Part shown: positions 45,679-58,100 of the stretch, piece after piece
How positions within the stretch are numbered: position 1 is the first letter of the stretch
How the letters are laid out: each line of letters opens with the position of its first letter
From: Camellia lanceoleosa
Lineage: Eukaryota; Streptophyta; Magnoliopsida; Ericales; Theaceae
DNA: 64,000 nt
Assembly (NCBI GenBank): GCA_025200525.1
Contig: CM045761.1
Location: 58,367,438 to 58,431,437 of the forward strand
Reading direction: 5' to 3'
The notes under the pieces: generated by a model
The model's database searches: none
Told to the model about the DNA's origin: nothing
The model's input: the letters and a program-made list of their open reading frames with translations, nothing else
Program-made: the position numbers and the translations under genes

Positions 45679-47224
45679 CATAGTTCTAAATCGCGGTATC
45701 GGGTAACGTAACGGTATCGATCGCGGAGTATCGGTATCGGTAGTATCGACCGGTACGTATCGGGTATCGGGCGTCGCGGCTGTGAAATTTCAAAAATCAT
45801 TAGCAATCCTTTTAAAACTCAATTTTATGCATTTTTTTGACTCTTTTAGCCTTAATTTATCACATTTTAATCAAAATTAGGATGGAAATTGAAGAAAGAA
45901 AGGGAAAAGAAAAAAAAAATGTAGCCTATGCGTAAGTTATAATAGGTAAATTTATTATTTAATAAATCTTATGATAATTAATGATGTTATTCATCAAATA
46001 TTATTAAAAAAATTATTAATTATTAATTTTCAACTACGGTTTAAAAATTATCATAAAAAATATCACTAATTATAAATTTCAATAACAATTTAAAAAAATC
46101 GTAACAAAAAATATATTAATTTTTAACTTTTAATGATAACTTAAAAAATTCATCACAAAAAATTACTAATGGTATGTTTTAGAGATAGATATAAATTATA
46201 TGGGAAATGATTTGGAGCCCTAAAATCCCCACCCCTAATCCCCCTAATTTCCTTTTTAGAAAACTTTTTTTTTTTTTTTTTAAACTTGATATGGAAATTA
46301 GAGGGATTAGGGGAGATGTTTTTAGGGGATATAGCAAGACCCAAATTATATATACCACTCAAAAAGAAGTGGCCCCACCGATTTTCCAAATAAACAATTA
46401 CTTCACTAACAGCCCCACCAATACACCAAAACCGTGTGCTCAATAACCGAGAAGCAACCCATCTGCTCATAAAATGCATACCCACGTGATACAACAATAA
46501 TTCAAAATTTAAAAATCCACCATACCAGCAAATCTAGCCAGCAAATATGCACTAGGTACAACTTCCCACAAAGCAGCTGGATAGACGTGCAAGCATTACA
46601 CCTACTCGCAGCCACTACGCGCTTAGGCACACGTGGGTCACCACCAACTTCGTGTCCTAGCACTGCACCATCGTTGATAATACACGAAACAATAAAACAC
46701 ATATATACCAACTTCTGGCTGGAGTTGGCCAACACAGAAGCAGCCTCAGTGCCTGTTTGGTTAAAAGCATTATCGATTAGATTCGAGCATAGCCCAGGTG
46801 AAGAAGGGGGGAGAGAGAGAGAGATGGGTTACGTTCTGAGAGTGAGAATGGCGTCGTTCTTCGCCGGCGCCACAGAGGCATCATTTGTGGGTATGTACAT
46901 CCTCCACCAGGATTACCAGGTTGCTCACCACTCCATCTCTCAACAGGTTCACATACTTCTCTTCTAAATCCATCCTTCCTAATTCCCTCTTCTTCTTTTT
47001 TTCTCCTCTTTTTCCATTTATTCAGCGTATTCAGCGTACATCCTCCACCGTATCGGAACTGTATCGCTCACGTATCGGATTCAGGCCGATACGTATCGGG
47101 AATCGGCCGCTACAGCCGCGAAATTCATTCTCACCGGTATACTGGTGAGTATCCGACTCGGAGCTTCAATTTTCCGGTACGAACTGGCCGGTACGGCACG
47201 TACCGGCCGATATTTAGAACCTTG
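45679..47224 (+). mobile_element. Pack-type TIR element with captured exon
   Basis: Ends CATAGTTCTAAAT and the complement of CAAGGTTCTAAAT lie between perfect AGATAAGG duplications (45671-45678; 47225-47232), an hAT-like 8-bp size. Both subterminal regions are full of TATCGG/CCGATA and CGGTACG motifs. There is no transposase. Inside lie unrelated GC-normal pieces, including what looks like the 5' end of a host gene at about 46550-46980. A small inverted repeat ('cccctaatccccctaatttcc'-type) lies at 46215-46340. Confidence 0.75.
46824..46946 (+). pseudogene. Captured first exon of a small host membrane protein
   Basis: ATG 46824 opens MGYVLRVRMASFFAGA, then a hydrophobic stretch (residues about 10-27) and DYQVAHHSISQQ, followed at once by a splice donor CAACAG|GTTC. 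This looks like exon 1 of a short plant protein with an N-terminal membrane segment; I recall similar uncharacterised proteins but cannot name one. In the element it reads through the donor to a stop at 46965. Purine-rich GAGAGA sequence before the ATG looks like an original 5'UTR. The rest of the donor gene is absent. Confidence 0.55.
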
Positions 47225-47617
47225 AGATAAGGTCACCATGTTTGTTTTCAATTTTTTGAAAACACTTTTTAAGAAGATTATATATTTTTTTTCTTTCCGT
47301 ATTTTTTTGGTTTTATTGATTTTTTTAATATTTTTAATTTTTTTTTTTAATTTTTAGATATACTTAACATAAATACACTTAAAAAGTATAATTTTAGTGA
47401 AAAAATATTTTAAAAACTCACTAAATACCAAAAATATAAAAAAAATATGAAAATTCAGTATATTTTTTGTATTTATTAATTTTTTTAAAATATTTTTTTT
47501 ATAAATATTTTACTTTTTAGATACATCTAAGTAAGATGCATCTAAAAAAGTAAAAAAATACTTAAAATTTTAAAAATATTCACTTAAAAAAAAAACACAA
47601 AAAACAAAAACACTCAA
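47225..47617. other. AT-rich spacer, no gene seen
   Basis: Very AT-rich DNA with poly-T and poly-A runs; no feature recognised. Confidence 0.5.
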
Positions 47618-47925
47618 GTTGCGTTTGGTGGAGCTTTAGAATTATGATTTGAGAATAGAGTTGTATTTTGAGTTTGTGAGTTTTGAAATTATGATTTGAA
47701 AAAAAAATTTGTTTGGTTATGAGTTTTGAAAAGATTTTTAAATTGAGTTTTGAATTTTGATGTGACATATGAAATGAAAAAGTTGTTTGATTATGAGTTT
47801 TGAAAAGAGTTTTCAAAACTTAATTAAAAAACTTATATAACTCATAACCAAACACATAATTCAAAACTTTATTCAAAATTCCATTCAAAATTCATAATCA
47901 AACTCCATCCAAAAATTCAATTCAA
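47618..47925. mobile_element. Fragment of the 5059-6450 TIR family
   Basis: GCGTTTGGTGGAGCTTTAGA, 'attatgatttgagaat' and 'ggttatgagttttgaaaag' match the left part of the element at 5059-6450 in order. The right end is lost. Confidence 0.6.
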
Positions 47926-48364
47926 AAAAATAATTTATCATTTTGGTCTAAAAAAAAATATTTTGCATGTTTAAAAAATATCAAAAATAAATATAAATTC
48001 CCCCCTCCCCCCAAATAACAGGTAGCGATTGGCAATTGCAAAAAAAAAAAAACATTGTTTCGGTCAATCGGCCTGATGTCCTGGGGGACGTCTGGGAGGA
48101 TGATCGGGTAGATCCAAAATTCAATAATTCCTCTGCTTTTCAGAATGGAGAAGATGAAACGTGAAAGAGAAATATGTCTTGAAAACTCCATCCAAACATG
48201 AAAGGGAAATATGTTTTGAAATGTGTGGTGGAATCACATTTTCAAAACTCCATCCGAATGAAGGGTGCAAACGGAAGGGTGGAATCACATTTTCAAAGTT
48301 GCACCAAACACAGCCTCCGTTTTCAGAAAATTGAAACCAAACATACTGTATTTCTATTTTAGGA
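47926..48364. other. Intergenic, no gene seen
   Basis: It includes two near copies of a 'ggtggaatcacattttcaaa' motif (48229 and 48279). No coding frame or element end is recognised. Confidence 0.45.
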
Positions 48365-48372
48365 CAAAATTG

Positions 48373-49331
48373 CATGGTTGTCAAATCGCGAATCGAATAG
48401 TGAATTGTATTTCTAAAAAATTGAATCATGAATTGAATCAAATCGTGAATTGTAAGATTCAAATATATTTTTTTTAATAAAAAATATTTATACATATTTA
48501 TATACATATAAAATCACAAATAAAGTGCTTAAAATGAAAAAAAAATAACAATCAATAAAATAATAAATAATAAACTAGACAATAATGACAAGTGAAAATT
48601 ATTAATAATGAATAAAGAATCAAAATTAATCAAATAAGGACAAATATATAATTTATATAAAATATTATATATTTTATATGTATTATATATATATATATGC
48701 ATATATTAAAGGAGGATAGTGGTGTGGAGCCTTACAACAATATTAAATAAATACCCATTACCTTAATGTTTTCTCTCCCACAAGAAAACCTCACAAGAAG
48801 ACTTTATGATAAAAAAAAATCTAACTCACAAATTGATTTTTTGAGTATCGAGAGAGCAGATTGAGCAGTGAGACCGGCAATGGGTAGAAGAAGACAATTC
48901 CCAACTATTTCTTTACAGACCTTTAGATTTCTCACTGGCAGATTCGAAAATCCTCTTCTTCGAACAGGTTTGTCTCCTTTCTTTGATTCGCCTCTCTCAG
49001 TCAAACCCTAGCTTGAGTTTTTCATCTATCCTTCGAATGATTTTTTCTATTTATCATTCCTTTTTCTTTTTCCTTTTATTTTATTTTATTTTGGATTGAA
49101 AGGTGTCAAACAACGTCGTTTAACAGATTTGGATAGGAGGAAAAAAAAAATGAAATTTGAATTATGAGTATTGTACGTATCGGTGATTCACATCGATTCC
49201 TACTATTCTTACTTTGAATTGCACGATTTCTTTAAATTTACGATTCAAGTACTCGATTTGAATCGTTCTATGAAAAAATTATATCGAATCATACGAATCG
49301 TATCGCGAATCGTACGATTCAGACAACCATG
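48373..49331 (+). mobile_element. TIR element with exon-like cargo, copy 1
   Basis: A 959-bp element with inverted CATGGTTGTC ends lies between perfect CAAAATTG duplications (48365-48372 and 49332-49339). Subterminal parts are full of AATCG/CGATT motifs. The middle (about 48720-49130) is unlike its ends and resembles a gene 5' region. A truncated inverted copy starts at 50116. Confidence 0.8.
48880..48967 (+). pseudogene. Exon-like cargo of the TIR element
   Basis: ATG 48880 opens MGRRRQFPTISLQTFRFL, a basic start of 29 codons that ends at a splice donor CGAACAG|GTTTGT (48968). No family is recognised; an organelle-targeting N-terminus is possible. In the second copy the ATG has become ATA. 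It is probably a captured first exon, by analogy with the neighbour element. Confidence 0.4.
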
Positions 49332-49339
49332 CAAAATTG

Positions 49340-50115
49340 TATTAAGGAAAAATTTCATTAAGTGTGTGAATTGAGTAGAATTGGTGTGTGAAAATAGAAT
49401 CACACTAATTGTTAGTAGGGTAAACTACCAATATGTCCTACTTTGGAGACTTATTACCCAATAGGTCCTACTTTGGAGACTTATTACCCATTAAGTCCTA
49501 TTAATAAATTTGTTAAGTGATAAAGATAAATTTATCAGTCTTTTAATTTTATGAATAAATTTATAGCGATAAATTTATCAGTCTCTTTGTTTTTATGAAT
49601 AAATTTTTAGTGATAAATTTATCACTCTTTTATTTTTATAGTGTTAAATTTATTAGTTAGGACCTGTAGGTAAATAAGTCTAGTTAATAGGACTAATTGG
49701 TAAGTACCCCTTGTTAGTATTATTGGCATTAATGTTGTTGTTTGCTTTCTGATTACAATTAGTAATACAGGATTGATATTAGGCTCAAATAAGTTGGAAT
49801 TGTGACCTGGTGATTCACAATTAGGATTTTATTTAGCATAATAATTTTGTATTCAAACCTGATATTGGCAGCTCAATTCTGTTTACAGTGTTAGGATTGG
49901 GTGATTTTTTGAGAAATGATAAGAAATTAAGAGAAAGAGAATTGTCTTTTGGTTTATAAATTGGGTGAAAATGTGAGAATAATATTAATATAGTATATAT
50001 TATGAGAATATTGTTCTCACATAAAAAATGATGAGAAACAAACTGATTGGTTATATAATTTTCATAATACTAAGATTGCCCATTAAAATAGAAAGGAAGA
50101 AAAAGCAGTCACACT
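49340..50115. repeat. Spacer with short tandem repeats
   Basis: A 'ctactttggagacttattac' unit of about 31 bp is repeated at 49439-49500, and an 'aaatttatcagtcttt'-type unit recurs at 49528, 49579 and 49614. No gene is seen. Confidence 0.6.
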
Positions 50116-50766
50116 CATGGTTGTCTGAATCGTACTATTCAATACGATTTTTTCATAGAACAATTCAAATCGAGTACTTAAATCATAAATTTAAAGGTAT
50201 TTGTGTGATGGGAAGTAAGAATTGTAGGAATCGATGTAAATCGCCGATACGTACGATACTCACAATTCAAAGTTCAATTTTTTTTCTCCTGCCCAAATCC
50301 GTTAGCTGACATCGTTTGACCTCTTTGATTAAAAAAAAAAAAAGAAAAAAAAGAAGAGGAATGATAAATAAAAGAAATCATTCGAAGAACATATGAAAAA
50401 CTCAACCTAGGGCTTGACTGAGAGAGAGACGAATCAAAGAAATGAGACAAACTTGTTCAAAGAAGAGGATTTTCGAATCTGTCAGTGAGAAATATGAAGG
50501 TATGTAAAGAAATTGCTAGGAATTTTCTTCTTTTATCTATTGTCGGTCTCACTGTTCAGTCTTCTGTCTCTCTTCTCTCTCGATACTCAAAAAATCAATC
50601 TGTGGGTTAGCATTTCTTTACCATAAAGTCTCATTGTGGGTGAGAAAATATTAAAGTAATAGGTATTTGTTTAATATTGTTGTAAGCCTTCACACCACTA
50701 TCCTCCTTTAATACATACACACACACATATATATATATATAATATTTTATATAAAATATTATATAA
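50116..50766 (-). mobile_element. TIR element, copy 2, cut by the pararetrovirus
   Basis: The end CATGGTTGTCTGAATCG (50116) and the interior match copy 1 in reverse orientation, including the exon-like cargo (about 50460-50560). The match stops at about 50766, where viral sequence starts. The missing part is not in the window. Confidence 0.75.
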
Positions 50767-51688
50767 GAGGCGGAAGCAAGAATGTAAATCGAAGCAAGCA
50801 ATCGAATCGAAGATAATCATAAACAAGATAAATTAAACTTACAATGTTTAATTGAAGTAACTTCAAAGAGTAGCTTCAAAATACATTACTTGAAAATAAA
50901 TTTACAATTATTTCTCAGAGAGAGGTGTAAGAGAGAGAGACTGGTTTGCTCTCGGTTCCAACTCTGATCTCTTAAATGACTAGAGTGGTTTATTTATAGG
51001 CAATGAAGATGACTGTGAGCCTTGTGAAGAATCTTGACTGGAAAGGAGCATGATGTGGCACATGGGTGCTGTCTGCTGCTTTCGGTCAATGACTAAAGCT
51101 GATTGTTGCTTTTGACTGTGTTGAATTGTCTTGATTGATGAATAGTGAACAGTAAATCTGACTTCTACTATTCATTACTTTCGGTGGAGGCATGTGACTG
51201 ATGGGGAATTGATATGGATACAAAACAGCAGCTTTTGTTAAAAACAGAGTAGTGATTGAATCTAATTTGTATATATATAAAATCAAATAACTGTTCAAAC
51301 ATATGAGTCCTGAGCATCCTGGAACTGGGGCCCATATGGATCATTATTGGTTGAAGCCTCGGAGGAATCTGATTCTGCAGAGGTTTCATCTTCAATTTGT
51401 GACTTAGCTTTGGCTATCAGTAACTTGGCCATTTGGATCGATTCATCACTGGATGACTTGGGCTTAGCCTTGGGTTTTGACTAAGCTTTCTTGGACTTAG
51501 TTGATTTGGGCTTGGAAAAGCTAGATGTTGGGCTTCCAAGTCGGACTAGATGAAGTGGGCTTCCTTGTGTGACTGAAGCAGTTGGGTTCTGTTGAGCTTT
51601 AATGATGGCAGGAGTTGGAGCATGAATATTGACTGGGAATTTAAGCTGAACTTGTTCAATGATGCGTGGGGTTTTAAAGGAGAGTAAT
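50767..51688 (-). pseudogene. Viral segment 1: end of last ORF, promoter, leader
   Basis: Read on the minus strand: the C-terminal part of the last viral ORF (51685-51310, Ser/Lys-rich, ending just after SSEASTNNDPYG-type sequence), non-coding DNA, a TATA box (50991-50998) and a leader ending at the shared GCGGAAGCAAG border. A stop at about 51481 breaks the ORF. Confidence 0.8.
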
Positions 51689-51748
51689 AACTTGGCTCTG
51701 ATACCAATAAGAGACATAAATTATATATTTTGGTATCAGAGCCAAGTT
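51689..51748. repeat. Head-to-head primer-binding sites
   Basis: A 19-bp perfect inverted repeat, TTGGTATCAGAGCCAAGTT at 51730-51748 and its complement at 51689-51707, with a 22-bp spacer. TGGTATCAGAGC is the complement of the plant initiator tRNA-Met 3' end. Each arm belongs to a viral segment pointing away from the centre. Confidence 0.88.
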
Positions 51749-52870
51749 TGTTTGTTGATATGTTGAGTTATTGTTTAGTTCTTTCTGCTTAATTCTTCTT
51801 ATTTTCATTTTAGTAACTTAATTCCAGTCTTCTTATTTCTTAAGTTAACTTATCTCTGTCTTCCACTCTGCGAGTAGCCACCTACCTTTCGTCCCACATC
51901 CAGTGTAAGTCCTTAGGTTTAGGCAGTGACGGTTAGAGGGGTTTCCATGGAAAGGGTATGAGCGAACACATAGTATGCGAAAACATGATAAGTTTTAAAA
52001 GAATTTAAGAAAATTGAATTAAATTTACAAAATTAAAATGAGTCGATTATTCAAAAGTAACTCTTCAGTTAGCTCTAGATCTACAACTTTAGCTACAATA
52101 CCTAGTACGGATGTAGTCATTAATGAAGAAGAACATGAATATCAAGATGTTAAAATTGATTTAAGTTGGAACATTCCTAAAGTTAAAACTAAAGAAATCT
52201 ATAAAATTAGTTTTTTATAGTCAACGTTTAATGTCAATTTACAAGTCAAAACTGTTGAACAAGTTTATGCTTCAACTAAAGTTAGAGAAACCTGCCAATT
52301 ATTATCCAAAGAGTCGATCCGAAAACACCTCAAAGATGGTCATAACTTTATACATTTAGGATTAATCCAAGTAGGAATTAAACCATTAACACAACAAGGT
52401 AAAAATACTTCTGTTCTTTTATACTTATGAGATGCACGATTTATTAATTATCATGCTAGTTTAATAGGAATGATGGAGTCTGGTCTCCATAAAGGTCCAG
52501 TACATTTTAGTTGTTTTCCTGATTTTTTTATGAGATCCACACATATTAAAAGTTTTAACATTAAATATTCAATTATCTGATGAATTTACTAATATGGTAG
52601 AAAGTGTTCATAACATTGCTTTAATTTATCGAATCTATTACAAGTGTATTAAAACTAATTTAATTGTTTAAACTTTAACCAAAAGTCCAAAAGATAAAAC
52701 ACTACTCATTCAAGGTAGTACTAATGAAACTAATATTTCTGTTCGAAAAATGATTACTTGGAAAGATATTAATCTCCTTCATGATTGGGTCACAGTCCAA
52801 TGAAAATTATTCCCAAAATCAACAATCTTCTACTAGTTAAGATATTCAAGAAATTCAACAAATTAATGAT
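51731..52870 (+). pseudogene. Viral segment 2: leader and start of movement region
   Basis: After the primer-binding site comes a leader of about 300 nt and ATG 52038, the start of the polyprotein (MSRLFKSNSSVSS). The frame stops at 52218. The movement-protein (30K superfamily) region continues in broken frames, with stops at about 52428 and 52670. It ends within an 8-nt stretch shared with the primer-site complement, where segment 3 begins in reverse. The role would have been cell-to-cell movement through plasmodesmata. Confidence 0.75.
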
Positions 52871-54958
52871 GGTTTTGATACCAAAAATAGGCGAAAGCAA
52901 GTATGTAAAAAAAATAAAAGGCGGAAGCAAGAATGTAAATCGAAGCAAGCAATCGAATCGAAGATAATCATAAACAAGATAAATTAAATTAAACTTATGA
53001 TGTTTAATTGAAGTAACTTCAAAGAGTAGCTTCAAAATACATTACTTGAAAATAAATTTACAATTTTTTCTTAGAGAGAGGTGTAAGAGAGAGAGACTGG
53101 TTTGCTCTCAGTTCCAACTCTGATCTCTTAAATGACTAGAGTGGTTTATTTATAGGCAATGAAGATGACTGTGAGCCTTGTGAAGAATCTTGACTGGAAA
53201 GGAGCATGATGTGGCACATGGGTGCTCTCTGCTGCTTTCGGTGAATGACTAAAGCTAATTGCTGCTTTTGACTGTGTTGAATTGTCTTAATTGATGAATA
53301 GTGAACAGTAAATCTAATTTTTACTATTCATTACTTTCGGTGGAGGTATGTGACTGATGGGGAATCGATATAGATACAAAACAACTTTTGTTAAAAACAG
53401 AGTAGTGATTGAATCTGATTTGTATATATATAGAATCAAATAACTGTTCAAGCATATGAGTCCTGAGCATCCTGGAATTGGGGCCATATGGATCATTATT
53501 GATTGAAGCCTCGGAGGAATCTGATTCTGCAGAGGTTTCATCTTCAATTTGTGACTTAGCTTGGGCTATCAGTAACTTGGCCATTTGGATCAATTCATTA
53601 CTGGATGACTTAGGCTTAGCCTTGGGCTTTGATTAAGCTGTCTTGGACTCAGTTGATTTGGGCTTGGAAGAGCTAGATGTTAGGCTTCCAAGTCGGACTG
53701 GAGGAAGTGGGCTTCTTTGTGTGACTGAAGTAGTTGGGTTCCGCTGAGCTTTAACCATGGCAGGAGTTGGAGCATGAATATTGTCTGGGAATTCAAGCTG
53801 AACTTGTTCAATGATGCGTGGGGTTTCAAAGTTATCCTACCATTTAACAAAGTGTTAACGAATGACTATGTTATCAGAAATTTCATATTGCCATTTGAAT
53901 ATCCAATGGACTTTGTACTTGGACATGAAAATGAGTAACCATGGAAATTGTTTTTGTTGTTGACTGGGTTTAAACACAGAGGAGAAATAGTTGACTTGTT
54001 CCATTAACACTGGTGGAATGATCTCAGGAATGACACCATGCTGAGACCACCATTGGAGGAACCATATAGGGAGTGTTGACTTGAATTGATGATCCAATTA
54101 GAAAAATCAAGAGTGACTGTATGACTCGTTTTGGTACAAAAGAACTTTAAACCAAGCATCCATATAGTCATAATAACTATATTGGATTGAATGACCAGGT
54201 AAATCTCGAAGTTGGAAAGGAAGACCTCATTCATCGAGAGGGACAATATTGTGAATATAAAGAGAATGATAAATAATTTTACTAGGATAGACTCGATTAT
54301 AAATTGGTTTAATAATAATTGACTGGTGATGGAAAAGAATATCTTTATAAAAAGCAATTGACTTATTAGGATAGAGAGGAACAAAATGTCATCCTGGAGG
54401 AAAGTATTGTTTGACTAGGTCCAGAACATTATGGATGTTTTTGTGAATAGGTTCTTTGAAAAATAAATTGGTTGACTGAAATTTAACATAATCAGTGTGG
54501 GAAGTTCTGACTGGATTAGTTGGATAAGGAGTTAGTGACTGAGAAGAAGAAGCAAATGGGTCTGTAGTAAGTGCAGAGGTGTAACTAGGTTTAGGGATGT
54601 TACCAAGAACTTGGTAGTGATTGACTAAATCAATAGGAGGAATAACAATAGGTTGACTAGTTGGCACGAGGGCCTTGGTGGGAGGTTTCTGAGGCTTCTG
54701 ACTAAACGTCTATAGGAAAATGAACAAGATTTAGCATCCACTGAGGATATCTAATTTGTTCATATGATAATTAAGCCATTTAGTATAATGAACAAGTAGA
54801 TTGTGGCGACTGGTAATTTGGTGAAATTGTATGTATTGAGCACGAAGAGTAGTTTTTCTGACTAACTTAAGGCAAGCAATACGGTAAGTAGTTTGGTAAA
54901 TAAGGTGTCTGTAATGGATGACTTTAAGTCTATGGTAAGAGATAAAAGGAGTTGCCAT
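52871..54958 (-). pseudogene. Viral segment 3: two downstream ORFs, promoter, leader
   Basis: Minus strand: a 75-codon ORF begins at ATG 54958 (MATPFISYH) and stops at 54731. A longer ORF follows (from about 54680 to 53450), with a frameshift near 54390 and stops at about 53855 and 53633. Then come TATA 53147-53154 and the leader, ending in a mutated primer-site complement at 52873. This segment is colinear with 60373-62400. Functions are unknown; a Trp-rich block and a Ser/Lys-rich tail are visible. Confidence 0.75.
53147..53154 (-). promoter_or_regulatory. Viral promoter TATA box, segment 3
   Basis: TATAAATA on the minus strand in the same context as those at 50991-50998 and 62169-62176. 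Transcription would run leftward through the leader into segment 2, giving RNA antisense to the movement region. Confidence 0.6.
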
Positions 54959-55121
54959 TTTAATAGTTTAAAGAAACCTACCAACTATTATCCAAGTTTG
55001 TTTAAAATATAAAATATATATGAGGTCTATTAAAATCTCTATATGGAGTTGCCATATTTTACTAAAATATAAAATATGGAATTTCATAAGTTATTTTATA
55101 TTTTATATGGCACTCCTTTAA
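54959..55121. other. Filler at a viral inversion junction
   Basis: A 35-bp movement-region tract (54961-54995) is repeated at 55120-55154 around 124 bp of non-viral-looking AT-rich filler. GGAGTTGCCAT occurs at 54948 and 55054, and its near-complement ATGGCACTCC stands at 55107. This looks like a templated repair join. Confidence 0.55.
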
Positions 55122-58100
55122 TAATTTAGAGAAACCTGCCAATTATTATCCAAAGAGTCAATCCGAAAACACCTCAAAGATGGTCATAACTTTATTTATT
55201 TAGGATTAATCCAAGTAGGAATTAAACCATTAACACAATAAGGTAAAAATACTTCTGTCCTTTCATGCTTAAGAGATGCACGATTTATTAATTATCATGC
55301 TAGTTTAATGGGAATGACAGAGTCTGGTCTCCATAAAGGTCCAGTACATTTTAATTGTTTTCCTGATTTTACTCTAAGTTTATGAGATCCACACATACTA
55401 AAAGCTTTAACATTAAATATTCAATTATCTGGTGAATTTACTAATATGTTAAAATGTGTTCATAACATTGCTTTAATTTATCGAATCTATTACAAGTGTA
55501 TTAAAACTAATTTAAATGTTCTAACTTTAACTAAAAGTTTAAAAGATAAAACATTACTTATTCAAGGTAGTACTAATGAAACTAATATTTCTGTTCGAAA
55601 AATAGTTACTTGGAAAGATATTAATCTCCCTGATGCTTGGGTCACAGTCAATGAAAATTATTTCCAAAATCAACAATCTTCTACTAGTCAAGATATTCAA
55701 GAAATTCAACAAATTAATGATGGCTCTGTTCATATTAAATTTAATAGATCTCATAGTCAATCTTCTCGCCATAGTACTTCTAGTATCCCTACTGATACTG
55801 AAGATGATGAAATCTTTAATACACCCCTATTTACAAGAAAATATAGGAAATTATACCTGAATTCTACAAGTAGTAAATTAAAAGGGATAGGTAACTCTTC
55901 TACTTCTCAAATTAGTAAACCTGTTTATTCCACACAAACACATCTTCTTGAAGATGAAGACACTACATCTCAGGATTCACCTACTCAAATTGATTTTGAA
56001 GCAGTCCCTCCAGTTAATCCCCAACTACTAACTCTAAGTAAACCATTTACTCCTGATCTTAATAAACTTTATGCCAATAAGTCAAAACGCCATACCTATC
56101 GCAAAGATTATGATGAAAAACAAAAATCCAAAATTACTAAAAAATGGTGCAAATTCATGACTGAAATCAATACTGAAATTAATTTCTTTGATTATCTTGA
56201 AAATTATTATCAAAAGATTAAAACTATTACTAAAACTAAAGATAAAACTTCCCCTAATACTTCTGTTTCCTTTAGTCACCCTCTTTAGAAACCATTCTTA
56301 TTGAACATAAAGGTACCATAGTTCATGCTTCTCCTTTTAAACTTCCTAGTGATGATTCTGAAGTAAAAAAAGTAATTGAACAAAATAACTATACCAATCA
56401 ATGTTTAAAAACCATTGGTAAATAATTAGATCGAATTGAAACTTCCCTTGAAGATTATTCAACTAGTCATACTTCTACTAGTAAACCTTTAGATAAATCT
56501 CTTATTAATTTTCCTAGCTCTAGGAAACGATTAAGCCGAGTTACTCTTGATACTCATTCTGTTGAGGCGATTGAACAATTATTTACTAAAATCTCTACCT
56601 CTTCTAACAAAAATGTATTACTGTATTAACACAACAACCACCTGTTGAACCTCATAGAGACACTGACACGTCTAATGATGAAATTAGTCAATTAGCCCAA
56701 CAATTCCAAACCACTAATCTTAATTGAATCACACATTCCAAATCTAAAATTCATCCAACTTCTCTTACCAAAAATTGGTATAAAAAACCTACACCCCCTG
56801 ATTTGCAATTTGAAGAAACTAATATTAGTAATCAATTTTCTGTTTTTGCTATAAAAATATATGAATGGAATATAGATGGTCTTAGTGAACATCAAATTCT
56901 TTAAAAATTAAATCATTTGTCCATGATTGCCAATAGTTATCTTAGTAATTATCCTGATTACACTCAACTCGAAATTGTTACTTTAATTACTTCTAGCTTT
57001 ACTGGTATGCTCAAATCTTAGTGGGATAAGTATCTCACCTCTGACCAACGTGAATCTATTCAACATGCAGTTCAATTAGATGAAAATGATTTCTCAATCT
57101 TTGATGAAGATATAGGATCTAGTACACCTGGTGGTATTAATACTTTAATCTATAGTATAGTCAAACACTTTATAGGAACACCTACTAACATTCATTCTCG
57201 AATCCATGACCAACTCAGTAATTTAACCTGTCCTACTCTTAGTGATTTTAGATAGTATAAAAATGTTTTTACTTCTAGAGTCATGCTTATAGATGACTGT
57301 ACTAAGTCATTCTGGAAGGTAAAATTTATTAATAGATTACCTAGTCTTTTTGCACATAAGATTAGAGATGTTCTTAATCAACCTATTGGTATAATAGAAT
57401 ATGATAATTTAACTTATGGTGATATCATTAGTACTATTCAAAAAGAAAGATTAAGAATGTGTATAGGCTTGAAACTTAGTCAAAAAGCTACTAACGATAA
57501 AAACAAAGCTAAATATGATTAAGTAATTTCTGTGAACAATATGGTTTACCTCCAATTGCATCTTTACGTCAAAAACATAGTAAAAGGAAATCTTCTTACA
57601 AATATTCTACTAAATATAAAAAGAAATATTCACCTTCTAAATCACCTGATAAATTTTATACTACACCAAAAAAAAAATACCATAAGGAATCACACCAATC
57701 TACCAAAGATATTACTTGTTATAACTGTGGTAAAAAGGTTCATTATTCTAATAAATGTAGAGTCAAAGAAAAACTTAAAGCCAAACTTAATCAACTACAA
57801 ATTACTGAAGAAAATCAATAACAAATATTTGATATATTCAAATTAACTACATCTCCCAATCAATCTCCTGCTCAATCATCTAGCGACACTACTCCTCCCT
57901 CGAGTGATACTTCTAGTTATTACTCACCTGGTGAAAATACTGATAACGACATAGAATTCAGATATAATGATACTTGTAAAAAAAAGTCAATGTTTTTACG
58001 AAATCTCAACAAGAAGAAACTGCTCTCATTGAGTTAATTGGCAAATTAAAAAAATTTGATTTAAAGAGACAGTATACTAATAAATCAAAATCTTTACTCA

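Noticed and set aside
49435..49645. CRISPR-like array of short repeats
   Set aside because: This is a plant nuclear sequence; the units are few, adjacent and unequal, without unique spacers of constant length.
51730..51748. Possible tRNA gene or copia primer site
   Set aside because: There is no tRNA cloverleaf; the site is followed by a leader and viral movement-region start, so it is a caulimovirid primer-binding site.
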